Notes: a model not told the origin generated them from the sequence alone. DNA of 64,000 nucleotides from Mesostigma viride (GCA_009746045.1 RPFO01000348.1:458350-522349), one strand, 5' to 3'; counted from the stretch's first letter, positions 46,008 to 60,094 are shown. Program-made: numbers and translations.

Positions 46008-49000
46008 ATACGACAGCGCACCAAAAAGCACAGGGAGAGAGGGCAGGGGTGGTGATAAAGACAGAATTCATGGGGAAAGGGCGACGTATGGTTTCAAGTA
46101 CCTCCTCAAAGATAGTTCACTGATATGCCTGCTCATCATTTGAGAAGGACAAAAGTGCGCCTGGCCAAGATCAGGCGAGGCATTGCACGCTCAAGTATGT
46201 CGCAAGCATCGTCCCTGCTGGTGCGCCTCCAGCGGGAAAGTTGGGGTTAGCACGCCCCAGCTTTGACACAGAACAAATACAATAAAAAGAAATAGCATGA
46301 AATGCCTAAAGCATCAATTGTACATGAACGTAAATAAAATTGGTTATATATGTAGTTATATACTATTCATCGAATACTTCCGGAAAACATCGAAACAAGG
46401 AGGGGAAAAAGAGCCAACAAGAGAAACGCTATATACACAGAACTACATATCTAACCAAAGATACATATATTAGACAGGATTCATATCGATAGCACAACCA
46501 GACATATAACCATATATATGACTACTGGCTAATATATAAGAAGCCGCTATATAGGAGGCATGGCAGGTCAAATGATAAAAATGATCTTTAAGTACGTAGT
46601 CCAACAAATCGACGCACACCGAGAATGAGGCATATTGATCGATCACGTGACAGGGACCCCCCTGGCTAGCGACTGCTGCGGTGGTTGGAAACGCCAGCTG
46701 ACCAGGAGAGAGGCGAGGACACTTGAGCTTTGACAACTGAGCTTGTTCCAACAGTCCACTTTCAAAAAATGGCAGATGAGTTGCCAAAGGAAATATTGCG
46801 ACCCCTTGCCTAATTTTTCTGCCTCCAAAATTGCAATTCATCACTGAGTTATGGGATTGTATCAATCCGAACTCATAGCAAATCTAACAGCAAAGTGACT
46901 CAGGAGCAGCACAGCAGAAAACGCTAGCTGTGCTGGTCGGATTTGGGTTTCATACGTCAAGGCACGGCAAATTAGACGGTCTACAGCGTACTAAATCAAC
47001 CCTCGTAAAACAAATATATGTCAAATTTTACCTTCCGCCAGACCATTATGCGGTCGCGCACCCGCCTGCCTTCACCGGTGTGGTGCACAAGTATGACCAA
47101 CTGTTTCTTCCCTTCGACAACAAGCAGTTCAAGGTCGGCGTGCCGGGAGGCCCACATTCTGCGTGGTGCCAAAACAGGGTGATAAAGCGTCGTATCAGCG
47201 CGGTGGATGCGCTCCAATTGCACCATCACCAAGGCACATTAATACACGTATTAGGGCACCACGAGATAGTTGTGGAAACTTACCCAATCTGGAAGCCGTC
47301 AAGCGGGAAGAGTGATCCATGAGCAGGAGGCTGGGGTGCCTCAGCAACCTGTCTAAATTCCGACATGTTTCCTGACTGCGAAGGCTCCAGAGGTAGGCCG
47401 GATCTCCCCTAAACTTCAGCATAGGTTTTCCATACCGACGCCCCTCGCATCGTAAGTAGGTGCTAAGGATTCCTCCAGTGCCTGCGGGCCACATCAAGGT
47501 CTTCGCGCTCGCAGACACTGTGGAGCGAGGGCCCCATCGAAAGGTGGACGAAAACTTACCAGAAATCTGTGGGAAGGACAGTGAGAGGCCATAATTTGTG
47601 CAGATTCTGCGCATGAAACTCTCGCACCATGCTCTCGCCCTCCATAGCCTTCCTGACAAACCCGGCGGTTCGGACTTCCTGTGATTAAGGTATTCGTGCG
47701 ACTTTTAAATATATGTATTGCACCGAACTTAATTAGTGCGCGATCTGCGGACCGGGATGCATGGGCCCTCGTTGTCCACGTAAGGTAAGCAGGCATCTCG
47801 GTTCCCAGCACATTCTCGCGAATCATGGGAGCCTCTAGTCTTCGGTCGTACAGCGCGCTCTCCCATCTTGGTAGTTGCCTGGGCGGAACACGGTTCGTTA
47901 CAGGAAACGGTACCATGGATCGGATTGTCAAGGATTCGGGGAGTACGGAGATTCCCGCGAGAATCCCACAAGCACAAACCTAGACATCTGTCCCCTTCCC
48001 TAACTAAAAACCTAAACGAATATCCGGGAGCTGACGCGAATCCGAAGCTGAAATTATTAGGACTTACGGGGGCAGTTATAATGTCGTCTTGGCGGGCACG
48101 TTCCACGCGCGCGCCCAGCGAGCCATGGATGCCAGCGCGCTCTTTGATGGAATTCGGCCCCCTGAGTTGCATGGTTCAGGAATCGCCGTTGTATTCTTCG
48201 CTTCTCTTGTGTCTGCACTCTCTCTGGTCATTATCCATCAGCCTGGGCATTTACTTATGTTCGGGTCGTCCGCTTCTACAGCGCGTGCTGGGGAAAGAGG
48301 ACGCGTTTGTACGTCAACTTTGCACAACCGTGAGCATGCTAAACATGAACGATATTTTCATTTTGCGGCTATGGCGTCTCTGCCTGTATGAATAATATGT
48401 ATGGTGTGTTACTATCCCGGCTCGTGAAATCCGGGCTGTTCGTGATCGACCCATGCAGCACGTTCCACGCTGCTGTAATGGAGAGTGGTATTAGAGCCCC
48501 AGCTGCACAGTATGTTGCATTGCAATAGGTAAATGACACCAGTACATCAGCGCAGGCTAGTGACATGGTAGTATTTTTTTCGAGCATTTATGCCAGTTTG
48601 TAAAGCTAATCATGATGCATAACCATATTGCATGATACTGATGACTGTGCTGCACGCGTATGCTACATAACTACATGAAGGGACGGTGTCCGGTATCGGC
48701 AGTGTAAGCGCTATTCAAGCGGTCTCAGCTAAGCACAGCATACATTCTGACTAAATTGGTGTTCATGACCCTCCCTGGATGTCTTACCTGTACAGTCTTT
48801 TGGCCAACTTTCACTGGGCTGCCATTTCGTTTGTTGCATGATGGACTCACGGTGCAGTGTTGCGTTTTCTGAGAGCCCTCTAGTGCTGATATATCCAGAC
48901 CAGATACGATAACTAGTTATCCATTTTTTTCCAGGTCCATTGGGCCTGCAGGTTACAAGTTGCACTGGTTGTTTACTGAGCTTTTGACAAAAACTCAGTC

Positions 49001-49339
49001 ATTGCGAACTAGATGTTGTTGATGTATAGCAACGGTTGATCAGTTGATTAGTCACAAATCAGGTAAACCATAAGCCGTGCCATGCCTCACCCTGGCTGAT
49101 GTGTGTGCCAACAGCAGAGCGATTCGAAGGTTTCGGTGCATGTCCTACTGCGCAATTGCACAGGGTCGTACTTGAATTACAAATGATGTGATACAAGCCG
49201 TCCTAATTGGACGACTAGCTACCACTTAGCTGGACACTCTTAAGTATAATTACTTCCAGTGCAGACACAAGAAACCCGTCATGCATTGTTGTGACGCAGG
49301 AGGCATAAAAGATAGCCAGCTCATGCATATACCCGCACA
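46007..49339. other. Region between minisatellite and SHOC1 3' end, no recognised gene
   Basis: Overlapping open frames exist on both strands (for example plus 46930-47322, minus 47729-48172, plus 47868-48395), but none gives a domain I recognise and neither strand shows a phase-consistent exon chain. The first exon(s) and promoter of the minus-strand membrane-protein gene may lie here. AT-rich sequence occupies about 46270-46600. Confidence 0.4.
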
Positions 49340-52300
49340 TTATGCCTTATGCCTTTTGCTGAGCGGAAACTCCTCCGCCGTATCGTCCGACTTGGTGGTC
49401 CTCACCCCCGACCAGCAGAGGCGCGTTTGCTTGTCCTTCCCGTGAACCCGGTACCCCAGAACCTGCAATCCATAGATGCATTCATCAGAAGTGGTTTGAA
49501 ATAAGTTTTTGAAGCATATAATTCCACCAGTGCAGTGGCTATCATCCGCCTTGGGGTCTTGGTTGGTAACAAGAAAGGAGCAGGGGGAACAAGAATACCT
49601 CAAATCAACCAGGCGAGTACGCTTTAGCGCACCTGCCTCCAATGCTAAATTGGAATCATGTCCAATTAGGCTTGCAGAATCTCATGGTGCTTCTACCCCG
49701 GCATCGCAGGCGAGGGTGGGAGACATGCCTCTCCTATACCCCTCGTGCCCAGCGGTTCAGCCCTCCTTTCTAATTTCTTCCTTCAGGACGTCCTGCTACC
49801 ATCCTCTCATCTCTTCTTTCGGCCGGTCACCCTCAACTTGTATTCCCGGCCCCAGCGCCCCCGTCGCTCCCCCCCCAGGCTGCAGCATTCCCCTCCTGGA
49901 TGATCGGTGCAGTCTTCCCCAAGGTTCCGCATGGGCAACACTGCCCACGCGTCAGCGAACCCCGCCACAATGCTATCTGCTATCGCAACGTCCAACACAC
50001 ACACCACCAGACAGGGCCCCCGTTCTTTGGCCACATCCAAAGGTGTGGCATACTTGGGAAACCAGGTTCGGCGATGCCCATGAAATGGGGGCATAAAAAC
50101 CAGTGATGGGCTTGGAAACATATTACCTGCAGGAGAGAAGCAAGATCATCAATGTCCCACGCTTACCCCCCCTTGCCTGCCCTCTTCCCCTCGTGTCCCT
50201 GCCCCTTATCCCTCAGTCCGTCCCTCCTGCAAACATTCTACCACTCTGACTACAATGTTGAAACCAGATCGATGCCACGGATAGCTAGGAGAAACGCCTT
50301 GAACAGATAGCCAGGCGTTAAGTTACAAACATGCCCTTGCATAGGCAGGCCATGCTCGCACACGCCACCAAGCACGCACGCACCTGGCTCGCTCGCTTGT
50401 CCATGGGAGTGTACCCCGTCAGCCGCCCTGAGCTAGTGGACGATGATGTTGGCTTCTGCGACACATCGGCACGAGCCGCATTCACACCGCCCCGTGGCAT
50501 TCTGTCCGCCCCCCCTGGACCCTGGGCTGACCAGCCCACGTCCAAATCAAAGTCTGGCTGTCGCGGACGGGGCATGCCCGACTTGTCCCGCAAGCCGACA
50601 TTGCTGTGGCTGCTGCTGTGGGGCCCTCTTGGCGCGTCGTCAGGCGGGGAGTAGGAGGCACCTGCCTGCGACCATGACCGGGGCACGGCCGGCCGCATAT
50701 CATGCCATGCCATCCCGCCGGTGCGCGACGGCCTGCCAGCCCAGGCCTCATCTGCGGCTGGCATCGCTGTGACATTCTTCGCAGCCTGAGCCCGTCCGCC
50801 CATCACAAACCCCTGCACGCCTCCCGATGCCAGTGTTCCCCGCGACACACTGCTGAGGCCGTAGCCAGGCCCGGGCGGCTTATGACTGGCCCGATCGCGC
50901 CCAGCCATGGTGGGGTCGTCGTCTACCCCATCGTCCCATCGCCTCTCCTGAGCTCGTCCGTTCCCGTAGCCTGCGGTGTCCAACCCGCCCCCTCTGGATC
51001 CCCTTGCTTCTGCTGGCACCCCCTGACCTGGTTGGGGCGGCTCCGATGACCCTTGCCGGGGGATAGCAGCGGCCACCCTTGGCGGCGGGGGTGAGAAGAT
51101 TTCCGAGGATTGAAACTCGTTCCGCTGCACCGGTGTCGCACCCAGTCCACCCATTCCATACCGCGCAGGGCTAGCGGAGCTTACACCTCCTGCTAGCGGG
51201 CCCCCGGGAATCCTGCTGGGACCAGCCCGCCCCTGCAGCCACCGGTCAGTGACCAGCTCATCCACATCCGCAAGAGATGCCTGCGGCGTGCGGCCTGGTG
51301 TCCTCACTTGGGCGGAATAGACCGCGTTGGTGGCCAGCTGTGTGCGCGTGCCTGCAGACAAGCGGGGGGTGGCTGCCATGGCCCCCACGCGCTCCTCACG
51401 GCCAATCCCAGGGACCCATGGACCCCTCGCGCCAGCCCTCTGCGAGCCAGCTCGCATCTCATCCTCCCCCTCCTCCCGAGTCCATAACGGTGGTGGTGGT
51501 GGTGGCGGGAGTGGTCGGCCATCATCACATGTCATCATAGCAGGTGCAGCAGGCATGTCACGGCTGCTCCTGCGTGGGTCGTCACCATGCCACCTGGCAG
51601 GTTCGTGCCAGGACATGCCTCGACGGCTTGGATCCATCCCTGCCCTCGATCGGCCCACAGCCCTATCATGATCATTTAATCCTTCGCCCCCAACATCATC
51701 ATCGCCAGCACCATGACCACCACCATCCACATCATCATCATCATCCTCACGGGCCAGAGTGGATGCGGGCGGGTAGCAACTTGGCATCGGCACGCCGGCA
51801 GGAGCCCCCAGGGGCGTGCCCCCATTGGCCACTGGTGGGGGCGCCCACCCGCTCTCCTGCGTCGACACCTGGCCCTGCCCACCCTGCGCACGTCCCTGGG
51901 ACCTGCCGCCCTCGGACAGGGCCACCAGGTAGGCGCGCAGCTTCTCAGGGTTGGCCATCAGCTCGCTGATGTCGGGGCTGCCGGGCCTGCAAGGAACGCC
52001 AGGGCAACCCTGGCGGCCCGAGATGCCCGGTACTGCGACGCGTGGACCATCCGCCTGCGCATGGGTGTTTGCGCATTCGTACGGTAGCCTCGTACGGTAG
52101 CCTGCAGGCTGCGTGGGTGGACTGGCGCCCTGGTAATTTCTCTCCAAACCCTGGTAGGCACTCGCTCCAACAGGAGGTGCGGCGCGTGGCCCCTCCTCCT
52201 GCGAGGGGTAGGGGGACGGGAGAATGTTCCTCGGCGCGGGCGCCTCGTCATGGACCGCACCAGCATGGACGGGAATGGGGTGCCTGCTAGCGCCTCGCTG

Positions 52301-55300
52301 CGGGCCCACCTGGATTAGCGAGCGTGCGCGGAATTGTGCGTTGAACAGCCGCAGGCAGCGCTCGGGCACCAGGAACGGCCGCGTGTACCCCATCTGGTCC
52401 TCTAGGGAAGCGGACAGAAACGTGGGCAGCGAGACGCCGCACGAGAGGATGGCGTGCGCCGACAACGGGTTCAGACCCACAAAGTGTGTCAGCAGGTGCT
52501 CCTGTGCCGACTTGACCTCCGGCATGCGGACATACTCCAAGGGGAGAATTCCGCCGCTGGAGCCAAGTGCGCGGCCGTGTCCACTACCCAGCAGCCGGTC
52601 TGATGCCATCATGGCCTGGTGGATGGCGCGCAGCACGATGGACTGGGTCATGTCGGGCCCTGTGGAGCTGAACGTCTGCACAGTGAGGCCCGTGACGGCG
52701 GCGGTGGCGGTGATCTTGCCCCGAAGCGCGTGCAGCCAGGCCGAGCAGTCCTCCAGCACGAGCACGCAGCCGGAGAAGGAAAAGGAGAGGCGGCGCAGGT
52801 GGGACACGATGGTGTCCAGCGCGGCCGCCGCCGCTGCTGCCTGCTGCCCCGCGGCTGGCCGCCCACCTGGAGCGCATGCGGAAGGACCACCAGCTCCACC
52901 TGCCTGCTGGTGTGGCTGCGGTGGCATGAAACCAACCCCTCCACCTGCCTGCACGCCCATCCTGGTACCACCTCCCCCCCCACCGCCCTGCATGCCCATT
53001 GCTTGCCCCTCCTCCCCGTCCTCTTCAGGCATGAGCTGGTTCCCCGTGTACACCACGAGACAGGTGGCGGCGTCCAGAATCATGTCCACGGCGGGTAGCT
53101 CTCGCTCTACCAGCTGCACGCCTGCACCCTCCAGCCTGGCCACTGACTGGAACAGCTCCCGGCGCGACGCCACCACGCTGCTATACTCCTCCAGCACGTT
53201 CACCAGCAGGATGAAGCGGGCCAGTGAGGGGGCAGCCGGCGGGGGATGATGTGCGGGCTGAGTCAGCCCCCTTGACACGGCCCCGTTGCACATGACCCCA
53301 TCCACTGGCTGTTGTCCGCCCAGGTCATCGCGTGCATCTACCCCCACATGCAGGCCCATGTCGTGCGTAGCGGGGGCCCTACCCCAGCCCATCCTACGGC
53401 CCATCCCCTGGCCATCATCCATCTCCTTGTCCCTGTCAGAGGCGGGTGCGCAGTTTTCCACCGCAGACTCCCCCGAGGCAGCAAAGGCGGGTTGGTCAGC
53501 GACATGGCTGCCATCACGAGGAGGCATGCCGGTGTCCTGTGTGTGCACGTACCGCCCCTGCTCCTGAACTAGCGTGGCGTGGCGGTACCCGATCAGCCCC
53601 TCTTCTGCCTCCTGCACGGCAAGCCTGTCCAGCAGCACCTCCCCCGCTTGTGGTTTCTGCCCCTGTGCCCATGTGGCGCCATCGAGTGCACACACCGTGG
53701 CCTGGCCGCCAGCCATCCCCGTGGGCATGGCACCAGCCGCTGCTGCGGCGCGATTGCTGAGGGAGCCGGGAGGGAGTTGGAGCGGAGGGGAAGGGCTGGT
53801 CGTGCCGTCGGCAGAAGTGGCACGTCGGGGCGGCTTGTCCATCTCTCCCTGCGCCAGGTCGGCATGTTTATGACATCCAGTGGGCATTGGATGCATCCAT
53901 TGCCACAGGATCAAATCAGTCAATCAATCAATCGCTCGCCCTAGCTATCCAAGTATCCATCAGTAATGGTGAGGGGCCGGTGAGGATAATGAAAATGTGC
54001 TTGGGGAATACGCAGTTGAACATGCAAAACTGTTGTATATCAAGGAAATTAAGCACATCACTGCATTGAAGAATTCAGCATGACTGCATGAGAAGCTGTG
54101 TGACGTAATCAGCTGCACGTGCAGGAGGCCGATACACACGCACTACCCAAGGCTCTGCCTCAACAGGTTGGAAGCCCAGTTGCATGAACAAGAAAGGACG
54201 GCGAGCAAGACCGAGTGGGGGGAAAAGTAACAACAAACTGCATTTGTTATTGTCAAGAAGTAGTAACTCAAACAACCTAAGATTGCACACGAAGAAGCCG
54301 CACTACCCAAGGCTCTGCCTCAACAGGTTCGAAGCCCAGTTGCATGAACAAGAAAGGACGGCGAGCAAGACCGAGTGGGGGGAAAAGTAACAACAAACTG
54401 CATTTGCTATTGTCAAGAAGCAGTTACTCAAACAACCTAAGATTGCACACGAAGAAGCCGATGGAGAGGGTATGCGCCCAAAGAGAACACCAAACATTTA
54501 TCAAACCAGCACTTCTCATCCCAGGGTCACTGCACCCATTCCCACCACCATGGCCCATGCTTGTGTGCTACAACGATGTTGCGATGCTGCAGCACGCACC
54601 CTGGTCATGAATCCCTGCAGGCGCGTGCCCATGCCGGCCCCTGTGCCCATGCCGGCCCAGCGCCCATGCCGCCCCCAGGCCGCCCGATATGGATACAGGG
54701 CATGCCGATGGCAGGGGTGTCGGTTCTGGGATGTTACAGCGGCCACCTACCTGTATGGCGCTTGCCGGCGGCGGCCACCTTGGCGTGACAAGCACATGGC
54801 GTTCGCAAGTGGCCCCCTCATGGTGCAGCGCGTCCTCGCGGCCCTTGTCCGGGGTGTACAGCACCGCCAGCGAGAAGCGGGAGAAGGGGAAGCTCTCCAC
54901 CAGGTACCTGCGCGCCGGGCACAAGTATCATACATAGATGCTATAATAATGCAGTAAGAATCATAGACACATTGTATAATAATGCAGTCAGTATCATGGA
55001 AAAGCCTATACGGAGCCACACTTGTCAGCAGCCTGCATGCCATAGCTTGCAGCACCTTCAGCCTGCAACACAATGCAGCCATAAAAGAAAAAGTACTGGG
55101 CTCATTGGGAATATAATAACCACAACGCTTTGAAACTGTGTTTGGGGTGGGCGGGGCGGGGGGAGGGAGGGCGCAAACAGATGACATGAGCATGTGAGTA
55201 AAGAGCAAACACCCTTAGCAACGAGTACACTCTGATCTTGCAGGTTCACCCCTAGGCCCCAGAGGCCCCAGGGCGAGAAGTCTGGACCTCAACACTCACG

Positions 55301-58300
55301 CATTATGCACACTTAACCTATGCAGGCTCACGAACGTCTTCACGTACTGGTGTCATCGGTGCAACAGCATGTAGATTATAAGAACATGCACCATATGTAC
55401 ACGGTTGGTTTAGATGAGCATTCCTGTTATCCTCCCTATATCCTCGAGGTGTGCTATAAAGGAGGTGCATCCTTGGAATGTGAATTGAATCAAACCAGGG
55501 AACAGAAGCCCTAGCAGCCAGCCATACAGGACGAGTTACCTCCCATGTGCTGGATGCCAGCAGTCATCGGGGCTACCTGTCGTTTTTGGTGGACCTATAC
55601 ACTGTTGAAGGGGGGACCATGCTATGGCCCAACTGACTAGGACATCCATCCAAAACATGGTCAGTGAATCATATCAGTGACCGTGCGTCACGTAACTGGT
55701 GCCCCACCAACAGGCAGTCGGCACCCGAGTGCAGCGCATCCGTGACCGCAGCACCCAGCCGGTTCACATCCACTGGTCCCCTTCCCCCCGCGCCCAGCAG
55801 CTGGCCGTCCCGGTCGAAATGGAACGGCCGCCGTCCGCAGCGTGCCAACAGGCCGTACAGCGTGAAGAAAGCGCAAGGGTCGGCGATCACGAGGATGGGA
55901 CTGCTGGCATCGGCTGACGTGGCCTCCCCGTTTGGCTGGCTCCTGCACGCATCACCATCACCCACCCTCAGTGTTCCTGGCCCAGCCCCTTGTCCATCCC
56001 TAGGGAGTGCAACCGAGGCTGTCCTGCCAATCAGTGCCTTGTGGTTGCTAGCATCCGCATTGCCTACTCCCCCCTGGTCGCTAGCATTCTCTTCGCCGTC
56101 TCCTCTCACGTGTGCTGAGATGATCTTCCTCAGGAGTGCGTGCTTGGGGCTCTCCTCCATCTCCCCTCGTTCGACCGCATGAAATGCACGCGAGAGCAGG
56201 CGCGGCGACTCCAGCAGGTGCCGCATGGGCGCCAGCACACCCAGGTGGTTGAGCAGGTGCAGGTGTGCCAGCCGCACGCCGTATTGGACCAGGTTGAGTG
56301 CTGTCGTCTGCAACAGGTATGCCGCCCGGAGTGCCTGCAATGTCGCCTCCATGCCCGTGGTTGTCGCATGCCCTCCCCCCTCCTGGTCATCGGCCTTGTC
56401 AATAGACCTTTCGCCCGCGTCCCCGTCTGCCCATGTGACATCACTACCCCGGCTGACGTCACTCGTCGCACGCTGCGCCCCACCCTCGCCGCCTCCCTTG
56501 CCCCCTGCTTGCCTCAACGCAGCCGCCACACGCGCGCCAAACTCCCGGGCCACTTTATCCTCGAGAGCCAGGCGCGGCGGGCACCCAGCAAGTCTCCCCC
56601 TACTGCGCTCGTACACCCTGGTGTAGTCCCTGTCCAGCGCGGCCAACAGCTCCAGGACCGGCCCCTGCCACGGTAGCTGCACCTCGTGATACCGTATGAT
56701 GCCGCATCCCACCATGTCCAAGCCCGTGGCCACGCCTGCGCCACCTGGCGCAACCCCCACGTTCATCCTGTTGGCGGAAGCAGCCACCAGGGTGCCGACA
56801 GGGGACAGCGCAGGAGCGGGTGATGTGGCGGTCACCCCTAGTGCGCTCCCAGGGTGGCGTAGCTGTCCGCGTCGTGCCTGCAGGAACAAGGCCAGCAGGT
56901 CCCCGTTGCCCAGGGGGGTCACGCTGGGAGTGCTTGCGGCAAGGGCAGGCGTGGGGGGGTGCTGGCTCGGGATGGTGGGTGGCTTGTGACAGGAGCCAGC
57001 AGGCACCGAGCCCGGCTTGCCACTAGCAAGCGGCAAGGTGGTAACAGCTGCCGACACATCCATGTCCTGGGCCAGGGATGGGGCATGGGCACTGGCAGCG
57101 GGTGTGGGAGTACTTGTCTGCGTGGGAGTCGAGCCAGTCTCGGTACGGTGGCGGCTGGCTTCCGTCACTGTGGCCATGGCGGGATCAAGGCTAGCTCTCG
57201 CAGCGTCCGCGCTTGCCCGTGCGGCATCAGTGCTGGGTCTCATCGGATTGTCGCCTGCTCCCTGGCTGATGACCCGCCCCTCACTTGGGCCCTTCTCCTT
57301 GGCCGCAGGCACCACGGGAGTTGGCATGCGACCCGGGCTTGATGCAGGGGTGTGCCTCCCCATACCTTCTTCACTGCCCCCCTCGGCCAGGGACGCAGGC
57401 GCAGAGAGTGCCGATGCGGATGCAGCCCCCTCACCCAGTCTTGCCTCTCCTTGTAAGTCCACACGGGTGACCTTGTCGGCGGCTCTCCATGCCTTCCCAG
57501 GTGCCACGCGTCCTGCCTCCGACACGCCTCCCAGCTGGTCCCCACTCGGTGCAGCAGGCTCCTTAGATGCACGAATAGCAGCACGGCTGCTGGGTGAGGC
57601 CACCGCTGGGCCAGCCACAGGCTGGCAGCTGCCATGAGGCTCATCCTGCGCGCCCAGCATCGGCTCCATCTCTCGACCGGTCCACCATCCGGGTCGCGGC
57701 TTGGTGACCGGGTCGAGCAGCGCACACGGGAGCACGGCGCGCCGTGGCCGCCCTCGTGGATGCTGTTGGCCCAGAGGGGTGGAGGGGAGTTTGACGGACG
57801 CCATGTCAGCACGGATGTTGACCAGCGTGGCCTGGCAGCGCGCGTCGCAGCAGGTGGGACATGCCAGGTGCCAGTCCAGATAGAGATCCACGCCCGCCAG
57901 GGACGCCGGCGCCGGCGCACGCAGCGAACCGGAGGGCAACCCCCCTGCCAGTTTGCTGGACAGCACCTGGAGGGACCAGGAGTGTGCGATGGCTGCGTTG
58001 ATGGCCTGGTCGGATGGCGACAGGTCCGGCACGGGTTGACGAGGCACCAGCGTGGACGTGGGGGGCGCCAGGCTGGCATCCGCCACACCCTGGAAGGAGA
58101 GCCCCTTCTTGGCCAGGTATTGGCCCCATGCAAGCGGTGACGGGTGCTGGGGTGGTGTGGCCGCATTGCCCGGCAAGGCATGGGCCAGCAGCGACTGTGT
58201 GAGGAAGGAGGAGAAGGAGGTGGTGTTCCCTGTGTCCACAGCTGTGCTGGCAATCTCCTGGGTGTCCACAGGGTAAGTGCCACGGCCCCATAGGGGGAGG

Positions 58301-60094
58301 GTCGGATGTCACACATGTGGGCAAACACAGGGGGCATGGGCACATGCAAAACAAACGTCATATCATCGAGAAAACAGAGAAGGCATCATTGAGAAAACAA
58401 GCACAGGTCCTTTGTTGAGAAAACACGCTTTGTGTGGATTTGTGCATGTAATGTGAGGGTGGACGGTACAGGGTTGAAACCTGCATGGAAGAAGCCCCTG
58501 CATGTGCCATGCATGGGCTCAGAGTAGAGATGGTACGAAACATCTGATCAGGCTCAACCTATTGATGGGAAACGGGACGTGAAAGGAGAAAGGCATCCAC
58601 GTTCACAACCCTGGGGCCATGCGGTGATAAGGTCCCATCGCGGGCTCCTGCTTGACGCCTGCCATGTGTGCCCATAATACGAGACGCCACCACACAATGA
58701 TGCTGCATGCTCCGGCGAGGAGCCGCATCCTAAGGGTGCCATACGCCCATACCGCACCTGTTTCTTGTTGTTGTATGCGTACCACAGTACTAGAATTCTC
58801 ATGAGTGAATCCTAATGTAATACGTTTATTCTTATGCCTGTAATCCCCTGTTAGTTACTTCACATATGCCGAGGGGGGGGGGCAAGACATCCCCATCGAC
58901 GCACACAACTGCACACCAAGACAGCCAGGGTCCACACATGCGAACTCACCGCTAGGGTCTCTTCCAGAACCAGCGCACTCGGCCTATCCAAGTCATGTGC
59001 TGGCGGCCAGCCACCCGTGCTGACCCCTACTGGCACCCCCAGTGGTACCTTCCCCGGTGCATGGTGGTCAATGGCCCCCTGTGCAGCCGTCAGGCAGGCC
59101 TCAGGGAGGGACACCTTAAAACCGTAGTCGCCGGCGGATGGTGAGGGCAGGGGCTCTAATGACGCCAGCCAAGCCCCAACAGCAGCTTCCCTTCGTACAA
59201 CCACCGCTTGGTCAACCTCGGGTACTTGCCACGGTAGCTGGCTGTCCAGCAATTTGGACACAGGGCAAGAGCTCGAAGCAAGGGGCCGGTCTCCAGCCCT
59301 TGTGGCTAAAAGGTCCACGCGATCTGTCCTCTTGACGTTGAAAATATCAGCCTGCATTCCAGAGTTTGAAGCTTGAAGTGGGGAATGTGTTACTAATAAT
59401 AGAAGGTCCAGATTTACAATTTCCTGCGCCCTATGCAAGACATGATCAGAAAAGAAGGAAAATTCCACGAATATACCTGCATCTGAAGATACAGCGGTAA
59501 GGGCTCAGGTCCTGACCCATCCTCCTCCATAGGCAGGGTCGCTATCCGCAAATCCTGCAATATAAAGCAATAGCCAAAGGTGTCAGATGCTAGACATTGG
59601 AAAGAAAGCGTGCCAGATGGAATGCTTTATAAGAAATCATGAAGGCAAAGTGCATAAGCAGTACATGCCTGGATGGGGATCGATGCGTCACTGGCATTTA
59701 CTGGCTGCATATCAATGACCAAAGGGCTGTCCAGGAAAGGTACTGCGAGGACCGGTAGAGGCCGCCGTAGCTCAGAGTTATCCGCGAGCGGTTCCCCTAG
59801 GGAAAAAAAGGAACAATCATCTTGACTCAACCTTTGGGGAAAGATACAGTCCAATTTAATGGTCTTGCGGAGAACGCCAACCCATGGGGAGGGAACGCAC
59901 GGGGGTTTCGGCAAAACGACATCATGGAACAAGATACTTATGGCTTGAGCATGGCTCTCGGGGCCAGGAAGTCCGTCTATCGTCGGCTCTGGCAGCAGCA
60001 TAGAGCTGAATTTGTTTTCCTTCATGCGCAGCCTGTCTCTGTTCTGCTGCATGCGCAGCTCGTAGACGTTCACGGGCCGGTAGCGTAATCTCAT
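49340..60094 (-). CDS. SHOC1: SHOC1/ZIP2-like meiotic crossover protein (XPF-like), seven exons
   Basis: Exons inferred on the minus strand: 60094-59669, 59554-59477, 59351-58950, 58257-55682, 54907-54751, 53848-50384 and 49462-49340. All phases join, giving about 2408 residues. Intron 1 uses CAG|GCATGT, a GC donor; the rest are GT-AG. A central block (about residues 1030-1265) has LNLVQYGVRLAHLHLLNHLG, ADCLLVGHQL and FPFSRFSLAVLY. The next block (about 1424-1640) reads ARFILLVNVLEEYSSVVASR, VDMILDAATCLVVYTGNQL and FSGCVLVLEDCSAWLHALRG, an XPF-nuclease-like fold. A helix-hairpin-helix follows (about 1660-1700, FVGLNPLSAHAILSCGVSL). The last exon carries GKDKQTRLCW, like the C-terminus of plant SHOC1. 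SHOC1 with PTD acts in class I (ZMM) crossover formation, binding branched DNA at meiotic chromosome axes. The protein is longer than plant relatives because of Pro/Gly/Ser-rich insertions. The ERKxxxD nuclease signature is not seen, as in other SHOC1 proteins. Confidence 0.72.
54141..54460. repeat. Tandem duplication of a 160-bp segment in a SHOC1 intron
   Basis: Copies at 54141-54300 and 54301-54460 each begin CACTACCCAAGGCTCTGCCT and differ at only a few positions (GGTTGGAAG versus GGTTCGAAG, TTGTTATTG versus TTGCTATTG, GTAGTAAC versus GCAGTTAC). They lie between the exons ending at 54751 and starting at 53848. Confidence 0.93.

Noticed and set aside
38610-46031. A 2473-codon open frame on the minus strand with YLWIVM nonapeptide repeats
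   Set aside because: It follows from a 27-bp repeat unit with no stop in one frame. It begins in a (GT)n run, has no flanking unique coding sequence, and its composition is unlike any protein I know.
47729-48395. Overlapping open frames on both strands as a possible gene
   Set aside because: No domain, no consistent splice phases and both strands equally open; recorded only as an unassigned region.
51277-53249. Plus-strand frames up to 341 codons opposite the SHOC1 exon
   Set aside because: Antisense shadows of the long minus-strand exon, which carries the recognisable XPF-like and helix-hairpin-helix segments.
59755-59860. A further short intron inside SHOC1 exon 1 (polypyrimidine run then CCCTAG)
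   Set aside because: The best donor would give an intron of only about 35 bp, and the frame is open without it, so the exon was left uninterrupted; transcripts could overturn this.
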